Shown: positions 44,428 to 53,620 of the stretch, piece by piece
Numbering within the stretch: the stretch's first letter is position 1
How the letters are laid out: the number at the start of each line of letters is the position of its first letter
Assembly: GCA_946481075.1 (NCBI GenBank)
Contig: CAMLMC010000001.1
Span: forward strand, 1,302,001 to 1,366,000
DNA: 64,000 nucleotides
Reading direction: 5' to 3'
Source: an uncultured Alphaproteobacteria bacterium
GTDB lineage: Bacteria; Pseudomonadota; Alphaproteobacteria; Micavibrionales; Micavibrionaceae
Notes under the pieces: model-generated
Database searches by the model: none
What the model was told of the DNA's origin: nothing
The model's input: the letters and a program-made list of their open reading frames with translations, nothing else
Translations under genes and position numbers: made by a program

Positions 44428-47400
44428 ATGAGTTATTTTATCGACCGGATCAGCTATTTTTCACAAAAGCGCGAACCGTTTTCGAATGGCCACGGTATTA
44501 CGACGGATGAAAACCGTGCTTGGGAAAAGGCCTACCGTGACCGCTGGGCGCACGATAAGGTGGTCCGCTCTACACATGGCGTGAACTGCACCGGTTCCTG
44601 TTCCTGGAAAATTTACGTCAAGAACGGTTTGATTACATGGGAAACTCAGCAGACGGATTATCCGCGTACACGCCCCGGTCTCCCAAATCATGAGCCGCGC
44701 GGTTGTGCGCGCGGTGCCAGCTATAGCTGGTACATCTATTCCGCGAACCGTTTGAAATACCCGATGATCCGCAAACGCCTTCTTGACCTATGGCGTAAGA
44801 CCAAGAAGCAAGTTGGTGGTGACCCTATAAAAGCATGGGAAACCATTCAGGCAGATCCGATTCTAAGGAAATCATACCAACAAGTACGCGGGCGCGGCGG
44901 TTTTGTTCGTGCGGGATGGGATGAAGCCAATGAGATCGTCGCGGCCTCCAATATCCACACCATCAAGGCGCACGGCCCCGACCGCATTATTGGCTTTTCA
45001 CCTATTCCGGCCATGTCGATGATCTCTTATGCCGCAGGTTCTCGGTATATGTCCCTTCTGGGGGGCGTTTGTATGAGTTTTTATGACTGGTATTGCGACC
45101 TTCCTCCCTCCAGTCCGCAAACATGGGGGGAACAGACAGACGTTCCGGAAAGCGCAGACTGGTACAATGCCGGTTTCATTATTATGTGGGGTTCCAACGT
45201 ACCACAAACGCGTACACCGGATGCGCATTTTATGACCGAAGCCCGTTACAAGGGTACGCAGGTTGTAACCATTACACCGGATTATTCCGAAGCCTCGAAA
45301 TTCGGCGACATATGGCTCAACCCACGTCAGGGTACGGACGCCGCACTTGGCATGGCGATGGGCCATGTCATTCTCAAGGAATTCCATCTTCAAAACCCGT
45401 CGGAGTACTTTGACGATTATTGCCGCGCCTATTCCGATATGCCTTTCCTTGTCAAACTGGAACAGCGCAACGGGCATTATGTGCCTGGTCGCATGGTGCG
45501 CGCTTCCGACTTCAAGGATAATTTAAACGAATCCAACAATCCTGAATGGAAAACCGTCTGCTTTGATGAAGAAACGGGAAACATTACGGTTCCGACCGGA
45601 TCTATCGGCTTCCGTTGGGGTGAAGAAGGCAAATGGAATATCGTTCCCACAGACTCACAAACCGGAAACTCTGTCCGCCCTCGCAAGACATTGCTTGGCG
45701 TTCATGACGAAGTTGTCAACGTTGCCTTTCCCTATTTTGGTGGTCAGCCGCATGAGCATGGGTATTTCCAGACCAATGAGCGCGAGGATATTCTAGAGCG
45801 AAATATCCCTGTCCGTATTCTGGAGCTGAACGGCGAGCGTATGGCGGTTGCCTGTGTTTTCGACCTGCTTTGTGCCCAGTATGGTATTGCACGCGAAGGC
45901 CTTGGTGGTGATCATGTTGCCTCAACATATGAAGAGAATATCCCCTATACTCCTAAATGGCAGGAAAGCATCACCGGTGTTCCGGCAGAGAAGGTGACTC
46001 AGGTTGCCCGCTCGTTTGCACACAACGCGCATATGACCAAGGGCAAGTCGATGATTATCATCGGCGCAGCGATGAACCACTGGTATCACATGGATATGAA
46101 CTACCGCGCCTGCATCAATATGCTGGTCTTTTGCGGCTGCATAGGCCAGTCAGGCGGCGGTTGGTCTCATTATGTTGGACAAGAAAAATTACGCCCGCAA
46201 ACAGGGTGGACCCCGCTTGCCTTTGCGCTTGACTGGACGCGGCCTCCGCGCCAGCAGAACTCGACTTCTTTCTTTTACGCGCACACAGATCAATGGCGCT
46301 ATGAAACACTGCAACTGGATGAGATTCTATCCCCTCTGGCGGATAAAAGCCGCTATCAGGGTACTTTGATTGACTGCAATATACGATCTGAACGGATGGG
46401 CTGGCTTCCTTCTGCCCCGCAACTGCAAGAAAACCCGATTGATCTTGTTGCCAAAGCGGAGGCCGAAGGTAAAGAGCCTGTGGATTATGTAGTTGACCGC
46501 CTGAGCCGCGGAGACTTACGCATGTCATGCGAAGATCCGGATAACCCAGCGAACTGGCCGCGCAACATGTTCATCTGGCGCTCCAATATTCTCGGCTCCA
46601 GCGGCAAAGGGCACGAATATTTCCTTAAACATTTCCTAGGTACCCAACATGGCGTGCAAGGAAAAGATCTCGGCAATGAGGGGGCAGGACGTTCCAGCGA
46701 AGTTGTCTGGCATGATCAGGCACCTGAAGGAAAACTCGACCTTGTTGTTACGCTCGATTTTCGGATGTCAACGACATGCGTTTATTCGGACATCGTTCTA
46801 CCGACGGCAAGCTGGTATGAGAAAAACGATCTTAACACTTCTGACATGCACCCGTTCATCCACCCCCTTTCAAAAGCCATCGACCCAGTCTGGCAAAGCA
46901 AGTCTGATTGGGAAATATACAAAGGGTTTGCCAAGAAGTTTTCCGAACTTTGCGTTGGCCATCTAGGCGTTGAAAAAGAGATCGTTCTAACCCCGATCCA
47001 ACATGATACCGCAGGAGAGCTGGCACAACCGGATGTCAAGGAATGGCGTAAAGGCGAATGTCCCCTCATTCCGGGCAAAACCGCTCCAGTCATGAAGGTC
47101 GTTGAAAGAAACTATCCGGCAACATACGAACGTTTTACAACGCTTGGCCCCCTCATGGGGAAATTGGGCAACGGCGGCAAAGGCATCGGTTGGAACACAG
47201 AACACGAAGTCGAATTCTTGAAGCAGTTGAACGGTGAGAAAAACGGCCTGGCCAAAATCGAAACTGACATTGATGCTTGCGAAACGGTTCTTTCCCTGGC
47301 GCCCGAAACGAATGGCGAAGTTGCGGTCAAAGCATGGGCTGCCTTGGGCAAGATAACAGGCCGTAATCACATGCATCTGGCACTTCCCAAGGAAGAAGAA

Positions 47401-48156
47401 AAAATCCGCTTCCGCGATATTCAGGCACAGCCGCGTAAAATCATTAGCTCTCCAACATGGAGTGGCATTGAATCAGAGCATGTCTGTTACAACGCCGGTT
47501 ACACCAACGTGCATGAATTTATCCCGTGGCGCACGCTAACCGGGCGACAACAGCTTTATCAGGATCATCCGTGGATGATCGATTTCGGCGAAGCACTTGT
47601 TTCTTATCGCCCCCCGATCAATACGGGAACGGTTAAATATATGCTGGATAAGCACGGCAAAGAATCGCCGACCATCCTGCTTAACTTTATTACGCCGCAC
47701 CAGAAATGGGGCATTCACTCTACATATACTGACAATCTGCATATGCTGACGCTATCTCGCGGCGGTCCGATTGTCTGGGTTAGCGAGCTGGATGCCAAGA
47801 AGATCGACGTAAAAGACAATGACTGGTTGGAGGTATTTAACTCTAACGGAGCCATCGTCGCCCGCGCTGTTGTCTCGCAACGAGTCAATGAAGGTATGAT
47901 GCTTATGTATCACGCGCAGGAAAAACTTGTTCACACGCCGGGAAGTCAGATTACAAATGCCCGCGGCGGCATCCACAATTCCGTTACGAGAGCGACGATC
48001 AAGCCAACCCATATGATTGGGGGATACGCACAGCTCTCTTACGGGTTCAATTACTACGGCACAGTCGGTTCCAACCGCGATGAGTTTGTCATCGTACGTA
48101 GGATGGACAAGGTAGACTGGATGGACCAGCCGTCAAGCATGGAGGCAGCAGAATAA
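44428..48156 (+). CDS. narG: Respiratory nitrate reductase alpha subunit NarG
   Basis: The 1242-residue molybdenum catalytic subunit, at normal length, which reduces nitrate to nitrite on the cytoplasmic face of the membrane. The FS0 cluster ligands HGVNCTGSCSW and the cysteine in EPRGCARGAS are present. The aspartate Mo-ligand region YDWYCDLPPSSPQTWGEQTD and the molybdopterin-binding segments (IIMWGSNVPQTRTPDAHF, GQSGGGWSHYVGQEK) are intact. There is no twin-arginine leader beyond the vestigial N-terminus normal for NarG. It is followed by narH after one base. Confidence 0.98.
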   Translation: MSYFIDRISYFSQKREPFSNGHGITTDENRAWEKAYRDRWAHDKVVRSTHGVNCTGSCSWKIYVKNGLITWETQQTDYPRTRPGLPNHEPRGCARGASYSWYIYSANRLKYPMIRKRLLDLWRKTKKQVGGDPIKAWETIQADPILRKSYQQVRGRGGFVRAGWDEANEIVAASNIHTIKAHGPDRIIGFSPIPAMSMISYAAGSRYMSLLGGVCMSFYDWYCDLPPSSPQTWGEQTDVPESADWYNAGFIIMWGSNVPQTRTPDAHFMTEARYKGTQVVTITPDYSEASKFGDIWLNPRQGTDAALGMAMGHVILKEFHLQNPSEYFDDYCRAYSDMPFLVKLEQRNGHYVPGRMVRASDFKDNLNESNNPEWKTVCFDEETGNITVPTGSIGFRWGEEGKWNIVPTDSQTGNSVRPRKTLLGVHDEVVNVAFPYFGGQPHEHGYFQTNEREDILERNIPVRILELNGERMAVACVFDLLCAQYGIAREGLGGDHVASTYEENIPYTPKWQESITGVPAEKVTQVARSFAHNAHMTKGKSMIIIGAAMNHWYHMDMNYRACINMLVFCGCIGQSGGGWSHYVGQEKLRPQTGWTPLAFALDWTRPPRQQNSTSFFYAHTDQWRYETLQLDEILSPLADKSRYQGTLIDCNIRSERMGWLPSAPQLQENPIDLVAKAEAEGKEPVDYVVDRLSRGDLRMSCEDPDNPANWPRNMFIWRSNILGSSGKGHEYFLKHFLGTQHGVQGKDLGNEGAGRSSEVVWHDQAPEGKLDLVVTLDFRMSTTCVYSDIVLPTASWYEKNDLNTSDMHPFIHPLSKAIDPVWQSKSDWEIYKGFAKKFSELCVGHLGVEKEIVLTPIQHDTAGELAQPDVKEWRKGECPLIPGKTAPVMKVVERNYPATYERFTTLGPLMGKLGNGGKGIGWNTEHEVEFLKQLNGEKNGLAKIETDIDACETVLSLAPETNGEVAVKAWAALGKITGRNHMHLALPKEEEKIRFRDIQAQPRKIISSPTWSGIESEHVCYNAGYTNVHEFIPWRTLTGRQQLYQDHPWMIDFGEALVSYRPPINTGTVKYMLDKHGKESPTILLNFITPHQKWGIHSTYTDNLHMLTLSRGGPIVWVSELDAKKIDVKDNDWLEVFNSNGAIVARAVVSQRVNEGMMLMYHAQEKLVHTPGSQITNARGGIHNSVTRATIKPTHMIGGYAQLSYGFNYYGTVGSNRDEFVIVRRMDKVDWMDQPSSMEAAE

Positions 48157-48157
48157 C

Positions 48158-49822
48158 ATGAAGGTACGCGCACAAGTAGCAATGGTGCTCAATCTTGATA
48201 AGTGTATCGGATGCCACACTTGCTCTGTCACTTGCAAGAACGTCTGGACATCAAGAGAAGGTGTTGAATACACTTGGTTCAACAATGTTGAAACAAAACC
48301 AGGCGTTGGCTATCCCAAGGAATGGGAAAACCAGAAGAAATGGAAGGGTGGTTGGAAACGTAAATCCAACGGCAAAATAGAACCGCAACAAGGTAGCCGC
48401 TGGCGTATCCTGGCCAATATTTTTGGAAACCCAAATCTGCCTGAAATAGACGATTATTACGAGCCTTTTACCTTTGATTACGACCATCTCCAGAAGGCAC
48501 CGGAGATGAAAACCATGCCAACGGCCCGCCCCCGCTCTCTCGTTACCGGCGAGCGTATGGAAAAAGTTCAATGGGGTCCGAACTGGGAAGAAATTCTTGG
48601 TACGGAATTCGAGCACCGCAAAAAAGACTATAATTTTAAAGACATCGAAAAAGAGATGTATGGCGAGTTTGAAAATACATTCATGATGTATCTTCCCCGT
48701 CTTTGTGAACATTGCATCAATCCTACCTGCGTGGCGTCCTGTCCCTCTGGCTCTATCTACAAGCGCGAGGAAGACGGTATCGTTTTGGTAGATCAGGACA
48801 AATGCCGCGGCTGGCGGATGTGCATTTCCGGCTGCCCCTATAAGAAAATTTATTACAACTGGAAAACCGGTAAAGCCGAAAAATGCACCTTCTGTTACCC
48901 TCGCATCGAAAACGGTGAGCCTACTGTTTGTTCCGAAACCTGTGTCGGCCGTATCCGTTATCTCGGTGTCATCCTCTACGATGCCGATCGTATAGAAGAA
49001 GCTGCCAGCGTCGAAAATGATGAAGACCTTTACGAAGCCCAGCTCGACATATTCCTGAATCCCCATGATCCCGCCGTCATTGAGCAGGCAAGAAAAGATG
49101 GCATTCCGGACAACTGGATCGAAGGCGCGCAAAGATCGCCCGTATATAAAATGGCCATCGACTGGAAGGTGGCATTCCCTCTGCACCCTGAATACCGGAC
49201 ATTGCCGATGGTGTGGTACATCCCCCCGCTTTCGCCTGTGCAATCGGCGGCGGCGCAGGGCAAGATTCCAACCCGCCCGGACGGTATCATGCCCGATCTG
49301 GATGATATGCGGATTCCCGTTAAGTACCTTGCGAATATGCTTACTGGTGGCAAGGAATCCCCGATCCGGCTTGGACTGAAGCGCATGATGGCCATGCGGC
49401 ATTATATGCGAAGCAAGATGTTCGAAGGTCAACCTGATACAGGTTTACTTGAGGAAACAGGCCTGACAGAAGGGCTCGTTGAAGACATGTATAAAATAAT
49501 GGCAATCGCGAACTATGAAGACCGCTATGTTATTCCAACCGGCCACAGGGAAGAAACACTTGATGCCTTTGGCGAAAGCGGCGGCTGTGGTTTCTCCTTT
49601 GGAAACGGATGTTCTTCACATAGCAATAGTTCTTACGATCTATTCGAAAACCCCAAGCAGTCACGCGGACAATCAGGAAGCACTAAAAGCAATCGCGTTA
49701 ACACCATTTTCGAACGTGACCATTATGAGAATCTCTCGGCTCACAATAGCGGTTGCGGCAGCGGAGGATGTGGCGGCGGCAACGGAGGATGTGGCGGCGG
49801 CAGCGGCGGTGGATGTAGTTGA
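48158..49822 (+). CDS. narH: Respiratory nitrate reductase beta subunit NarH with Gly/Cys-rich tail
   Basis: A 554-residue iron-sulphur subunit that passes electrons from NarI to NarG. Four cluster-binding groups are visible: CIGCHTCSVTCKNVW, CEHCINPTCVASCPSG, CRGWRMCISGCPYKK (with the tryptophan typical of the 3Fe-4S site) and CTFCYPRIENG. Usual NarH proteins end near 510 residues. Here the last 50 or so residues add a tail with repeated GGCGGG units and several cysteines, after a first cysteine group at GGCGFSFGNGCSS. The next gene encodes a 59-residue peptide also rich in cysteine. Confidence 0.97.
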   Translation: MKVRAQVAMVLNLDKCIGCHTCSVTCKNVWTSREGVEYTWFNNVETKPGVGYPKEWENQKKWKGGWKRKSNGKIEPQQGSRWRILANIFGNPNLPEIDDYYEPFTFDYDHLQKAPEMKTMPTARPRSLVTGERMEKVQWGPNWEEILGTEFEHRKKDYNFKDIEKEMYGEFENTFMMYLPRLCEHCINPTCVASCPSGSIYKREEDGIVLVDQDKCRGWRMCISGCPYKKIYYNWKTGKAEKCTFCYPRIENGEPTVCSETCVGRIRYLGVILYDADRIEEAASVENDEDLYEAQLDIFLNPHDPAVIEQARKDGIPDNWIEGAQRSPVYKMAIDWKVAFPLHPEYRTLPMVWYIPPLSPVQSAAAQGKIPTRPDGIMPDLDDMRIPVKYLANMLTGGKESPIRLGLKRMMAMRHYMRSKMFEGQPDTGLLEETGLTEGLVEDMYKIMAIANYEDRYVIPTGHREETLDAFGESGGCGFSFGNGCSSHSNSSYDLFENPKQSRGQSGSTKSNRVNTIFERDHYENLSAHNSGCGSGGCGGGNGGCGGGSGGGCS

Positions 49823-49844
49823 TATTAATATAAGGAGGCCGATC

Positions 49845-50024
49845 ATGGGTATTTTAAACTTTCTGGGACTACGCAAAGAAAACGCGGCGAAACAGGCGGC
49901 AAATGCCAGCGCACATAATCAGCGCGGAGAAACGCAGAAGCAGAAGAACCCTGCGGCGAACCAAGATCATTGTTGTGGGTCCTGTGGCGGACAAGGGCAC
50001 GGGCAGGAAAAAGGACATTCGTGA
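49845..50024 (+). CDS. 59-residue Cys-rich peptide between narH and narJ
   Basis: A small protein starting MGILNFLGLRKENAAKQ and ending with a cysteine/glycine/histidine cluster (DHCCGSCGGQGHGQEKGHS). The ATG at 49845 follows TAAGGAGGCC, an excellent ribosome binding site. Its stop overlaps the narJ start (TGATG). The N-terminal helix is amphipathic. The clustered Cys and His residues suggest metal binding, and the neighbourhood suggests a part in nitrate reductase assembly; both are inference. I do not recognise the family. Confidence 0.7.
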   Translation: MGILNFLGLRKENAAKQAANASAHNQRGETQKQKNPAANQDHCCGSCGGQGHGQEKGHS

Positions 50025-50725
50025 TGAGAACGCTTAAAATTCTCGGATTCCTTCTGACTTACCCGGAGCAGGATCATGCGCAGGCGGCACGCGAATGTAT
50101 CGAAATTTTGCGTACAGAGAGATGGTTGTCTGAAAAACGAATTTCAGCGCTTGCGGCAGCATTGATGGATTTTGAGAAAAGGGATTTGCTTGACCTTCAA
50201 GAAGAATATGTCGCGCTTTTCGATCGCACGCCGTCCCTGTCTCTTCATTTATTTGAGCACATTCATGGTGACTCCAGAGATCGCGGACCGGCCTTGGTAG
50301 ATTTGCTTCGTGTTTACGAAGAAGCCGGGTTGTTTATCAGTTCCGAAGAAATGCCCGACTACCTTCCGCTCTTTACGGAATATGCGTCCACTCTTCCACA
50401 CCAGGAAGCGTCGGACACAATGGGAAGCGTTACCACCATCCTCTCATCGCTGGCAGAACGACTTCGCAACCGGCATTCATTCTATGCGGATATTATAGAT
50501 TCTATCATCGAAACAGCCAGCCGTTCACCCGATGCGAAGGCAGTGGAGGAACATTTGAAAAAATCGTCTGGTCAAGCATTGAGCCCCGAAGAAATAGACA
50601 AGGAATGGGAAGAGCAATTTGCCTTCGACAATACACAGCAAACAACTGGTATTGAATCGGGTTGCCCTAAAGCAGAAGAAATGCTGGCAAGGATTCCGGG
50701 CTATACGCAAGGAGAAAGGGTATAA
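50024..50725 (+). CDS. narJ: Nitrate reductase assembly chaperone NarJ
   Basis: A 233-residue chaperone of the TorD/DmsD/NarJ family, which holds NarG until molybdenum cofactor and the first iron-sulphur cluster are inserted. Typical elements are LLTYPEQDHAQAARECIEIL, LQEEYVALFDRTPSLSLHLF, EHIHGDSRDRGPALVDLL and MPDYLPLFTEYAS. The start at 50024 overlaps the upstream stop by one base; earlier in-frame codons lie inside the previous gene. It lies two bases from narI. Confidence 0.95.
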   Translation: MRTLKILGFLLTYPEQDHAQAARECIEILRTERWLSEKRISALAAALMDFEKRDLLDLQEEYVALFDRTPSLSLHLFEHIHGDSRDRGPALVDLLRVYEEAGLFISSEEMPDYLPLFTEYASTLPHQEASDTMGSVTTILSSLAERLRNRHSFYADIIDSIIETASRSPDAKAVEEHLKKSSGQALSPEEIDKEWEEQFAFDNTQQTTGIESGCPKAEEMLARIPGYTQGERV

Positions 50726-50727
50726 TC

Positions 50728-51414
50728 ATGAACGATTTCTTAAATTTTTTCCTCTTCCAGATTTTTCCTTATATCGCAATCGCGGCCTTTCTGCTCGGCT
50801 GCCTTCTTCGCTTTGATCGCGACCCGTATTCATGGCGTACAAAATCAAGCCAGCTTTTGCGGCGCAAACAATTGATTGCGGGTAGTGTTCTGTTCCATCT
50901 AGGGATACTGACGATCCTTGTAGGACATTTTGTCGGCCTGCTGACTCCCATTCAGGTTTTTGATGCCTTGGGCATTTCCCATGGCGCAAAGCAGATTCTG
51001 GCCATAACCGCAGGAGGGATTGCCGGCTTCTTTTGCCTGATAGGTCTATGCATGTTGCTACACCGTCGGCTGTTCGATGCGAGAATCCGCAATAATTCTT
51101 CTTTTGCGGACATTGCTGTCCTTGTGCTCTTACTGGCTCAACTTCTTCTCGGACTCTTTACTATTCCTGCTTCGCTGAACCATTTGGATGGCCATGAAAT
51201 GGTAAAGTTCATGAACTGGGCACAACATATTGTGACATTCCGTGGCGGTGCCTACGAATACATTGCCGATGTTGCGATTGTGTTCAAGCTTCATATATCT
51301 CTGGGTTTATTCCTGCTTCTTGTTTTTCCTTTCACCCGTCTGGTACACGCCTTGAGTGCTCCTGTAGGATACATTCTTCGTCCCTACCAGATCGTTCGTA
51401 AACGCGCGATGTAG
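50728..51414 (+). CDS. narI: Nitrate reductase gamma subunit NarI
   Basis: A 228-residue membrane cytochrome b that oxidises quinol and passes electrons to NarH. Five hydrophobic helices are visible. Haem-ligand histidines lie in LFHLGILTILVGHFVGLLTP and in LHISLGLFLLLVFPFTRLVH, and DRDPYSWRTKSSQLLRRKQL is the conserved cytoplasmic loop. The parvulin gene begins four bases after its stop. Confidence 0.96.
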   Translation: MNDFLNFFLFQIFPYIAIAAFLLGCLLRFDRDPYSWRTKSSQLLRRKQLIAGSVLFHLGILTILVGHFVGLLTPIQVFDALGISHGAKQILAITAGGIAGFFCLIGLCMLLHRRLFDARIRNNSSFADIAVLVLLLAQLLLGLFTIPASLNHLDGHEMVKFMNWAQHIVTFRGGAYEYIADVAIVFKLHISLGLFLLLVFPFTRLVHALSAPVGYILRPYQIVRKRAM

Positions 51415-51418
51415 AGCC

Positions 51419-52207
51419 ATGAAAACACTTGCCCCCGGTATCGAGGTTAATGGTATCAAGATTTCTATAGAAGAAATCAACGCCGAAGTTCAATACCACC
51501 CTGCAGAAAGCCTTTTCTCTGCGAAATACAATGCCATGAAGGCACTTGTTATTCGAGAAGTCCTCATTCAAAGAGCCGCTGAAATGGGCCTGTGTAACCG
51601 GGACAGTGCAATAAAAAATCCGGATACAGTAATAGATGATCTTCTTGCTCAGGATATCAATGTTCCCGAAGCGGATGAAGAGACTTGTAAAAGATATTAT
51701 GACGGCAATAAGGAAAAATTCTTCACTTCTCCTCTCTTTGAAGTTTCACATATTCTATATATGGCCCCACCAGATGACGAAAAGGCCCTTTCGGAAGCCC
51801 TTCACCGCGCACAATCGGTACTTGCTAAAATTAAAGCCGCCCCGGACCTTTTTGAGTCTATTGCAAAGGAAGAATCAGCCTGTTCCTCTGCCAAGGATGC
51901 TGGAAGGCTCGGCCAGATTAGCCGTGGCCAAACCATGCCAGCCTTTGAAACCGCCCTCTTTCAGATGAAAGAAGGTGATCTCAGCTCTGAACCAGTACAT
52001 ACGGAAGTTGGTTATCACATTATAAAGGTGCATAAACGCGTTGAAGGGAAACAGCTCCCTTTTGAAAATGTCAAAGACTGGATTGCTCAGGATTTACAGG
52101 AAAAAAGCTGGGACCGTGCCTTTAACCAATATATTCAGATCTTGATCGGGCGCAGCCGTATCAGCGGATTCCGCATGGAAGGCGCGCAGACCCCGTTAGT
52201 TCAATAA
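51419..52207 (+). CDS. Parvulin-type peptidyl-prolyl isomerase of the nar operon
   Basis: A 262-residue PpiC-type protein. A helical N-terminal region precedes the parvulin domain (FEVSHILYMAPPDDEKALSE, SACSSAKDAGRLGQISRGQT, PVHTEVGYHIIKVHKRVEG). There is no signal peptide, so it should be cytoplasmic, like NifM, which matures nitrogenase. In several denitrifiers a parvulin gene closes the narGHJI operon, and a role in NarGH folding is inferred. It starts four bases after narI. Confidence 0.9.
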   Translation: MKTLAPGIEVNGIKISIEEINAEVQYHPAESLFSAKYNAMKALVIREVLIQRAAEMGLCNRDSAIKNPDTVIDDLLAQDINVPEADEETCKRYYDGNKEKFFTSPLFEVSHILYMAPPDDEKALSEALHRAQSVLAKIKAAPDLFESIAKEESACSSAKDAGRLGQISRGQTMPAFETALFQMKEGDLSSEPVHTEVGYHIIKVHKRVEGKQLPFENVKDWIAQDLQEKSWDRAFNQYIQILIGRSRISGFRMEGAQTPLVQ

Positions 52208-52218
52208 TTGCGCCTCAC

Positions 52219-52232
52219 TTGATCTGCATCAA
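52219..52232. promoter_or_regulatory. FNR/Dnr-type box upstream of hemN
   Basis: TTGATCTGCATCAA, centred 42.5 bases before the hemN start codon. A TATTAT sequence at 52254-52259 could be the -10 element. That places the transcript start on or next to the ATG, with no Shine-Dalgarno sequence. Confidence 0.88.
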
Positions 52233-52267
52233 GGGGTTTAATATAATCATGATTATTATCTTATGAC

Positions 52268-53620
52268 ATGATCCCCGAGGAAACATTAAGACTGATTGAA
52301 AAATATGGCGGCGCGGTTCCTAGATATACCAGCTACCCAACAGCCGTACAATTCCATGACAGTTTTTCCCATGACCATGTCCGCACATGTCTAGAAAATC
52401 TGGACAAAACAAAACGAGTCTCCCTTTATATACACATTCCATTCTGTCACAGCCTTTGTCATTATTGCGGTTGCCATACCAAAATCGTTAATCATACAGG
52501 TGTTATCTCTGCTTACGTAGATACGCTTTGCCGCGAGATCCTTCTGGCCGCCTCATATGCTGATAAATCAATTTCTGTTTCGCGCGTTCATTTCGGTGGC
52601 GGATCACCCAATTATGCCCCGGCAGAAGACATACAAAAGATTTTCGATACGATACAAACCGCCTTTCCGGCCAGCGATAACATACAGATTGATATGGAAT
52701 GCGATCCACGTCTCCTGACAGCTGCCAAGATCGAGCAGCTTTCACGTACCGGGTTGCGCCGGGTCAGTTTGGGCATTCAGGATTTTGATGAAAAAGTTCA
52801 AAAGGCCGTCAACCGTATTCAGACCCTTGAACATATCCAAAATCAGGTAGAAGCTCTTCGCAAAAATGATATTCATGATATCAATTTTGACCTGATCGTG
52901 GGGTTGCCCGAACAAACGATCGATAGCGTCAAAGCCACAGCCAACGAAACCATAAAGATCCGCCCATCCCGTATTGCGGTCTTTGCATACGCCCATGTTC
53001 CTTGGATGAAAAAGCATCAAAAACTTCTGGAAAAATATCGCTTTCCAACTCCTTCCGAACGTTTTTTGATGCAGGAAACCATTCGCAAGATGCTCTGCGA
53101 TGCAGGGTACATAGCGATTGGAATAGACCATTATGCCTTGCCGGAGGACAGTTTATCGCGAGCACAAGAGTCTGGCTCCATGCAAAGAAACTTCCAAGGG
53201 TACACGGACGACCCCGCAACAGTTATCTTGGGGTTCGGGTTGTCGGCGATTAGCCAGTTTGAAAACACCTATACACAAAATACCCTTGACGCCCAAACCT
53301 ACCGGAAATCTATAGAAACGGGGACGTTGCCTATCGCAAAGGGATATAGGCTTACCAATGATGATATCGTCGCAAGAAAGTCTATCATGGAGATAATGTG
53401 TCGTTTCAAGCTGGATTTGCAAAGAAATTCAATCGTTCCATCGGCCACTGCGCATTTCGATTCTTTGGAAAGAGACGGTATTGTTCTTCGTCAAAACAAC
53501 AATTCCTTTGTTATAACCGACAAAGGAAAAGCCTTCACCCGCGTTGTCGCTTCCTGCTTTGACCCCTATTACCAGAACAATCTTCTCAACAAGGAAGGAC
53601 GGCATGCCAAAGCCATCTGA
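52268..53620 (+). CDS. hemN: Oxygen-independent coproporphyrinogen III oxidase HemN
   Basis: A 450-residue radical SAM enzyme that makes protoporphyrinogen precursors without oxygen, so haem synthesis can go on during denitrification. The cluster motif is HIPFCHSLCHYCGCHTKI (C-x3-C-x2-C-x-C). RVHFGGGSPNYAPAEDIQ and RVSLGIQDFDEKVQKAVNRI are HemN signatures, and the HemN C-terminal domain is complete. The end overlaps nnrS by 17 bases. Confidence 0.96.
   Translation: MIPEETLRLIEKYGGAVPRYTSYPTAVQFHDSFSHDHVRTCLENLDKTKRVSLYIHIPFCHSLCHYCGCHTKIVNHTGVISAYVDTLCREILLAASYADKSISVSRVHFGGGSPNYAPAEDIQKIFDTIQTAFPASDNIQIDMECDPRLLTAAKIEQLSRTGLRRVSLGIQDFDEKVQKAVNRIQTLEHIQNQVEALRKNDIHDINFDLIVGLPEQTIDSVKATANETIKIRPSRIAVFAYAHVPWMKKHQKLLEKYRFPTPSERFLMQETIRKMLCDAGYIAIGIDHYALPEDSLSRAQESGSMQRNFQGYTDDPATVILGFGLSAISQFENTYTQNTLDAQTYRKSIETGTLPIAKGYRLTNDDIVARKSIMEIMCRFKLDLQRNSIVPSATAHFDSLERDGIVLRQNNNSFVITDKGKAFTRVVASCFDPYYQNNLLNKEGRHAKAI

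Noticed and set aside
48251..49432. Minus-strand open frame of 393 codons opposite narH
   Set aside because: Antisense shadow of narH, whose iron-sulphur motifs confirm the plus-strand frame.
49740..49815. Tandem GGCGGC-like DNA repeat suggesting a microsatellite
   Set aside because: It encodes the Gly/Cys tail of NarH in frame, so it is better read as a protein repeat.
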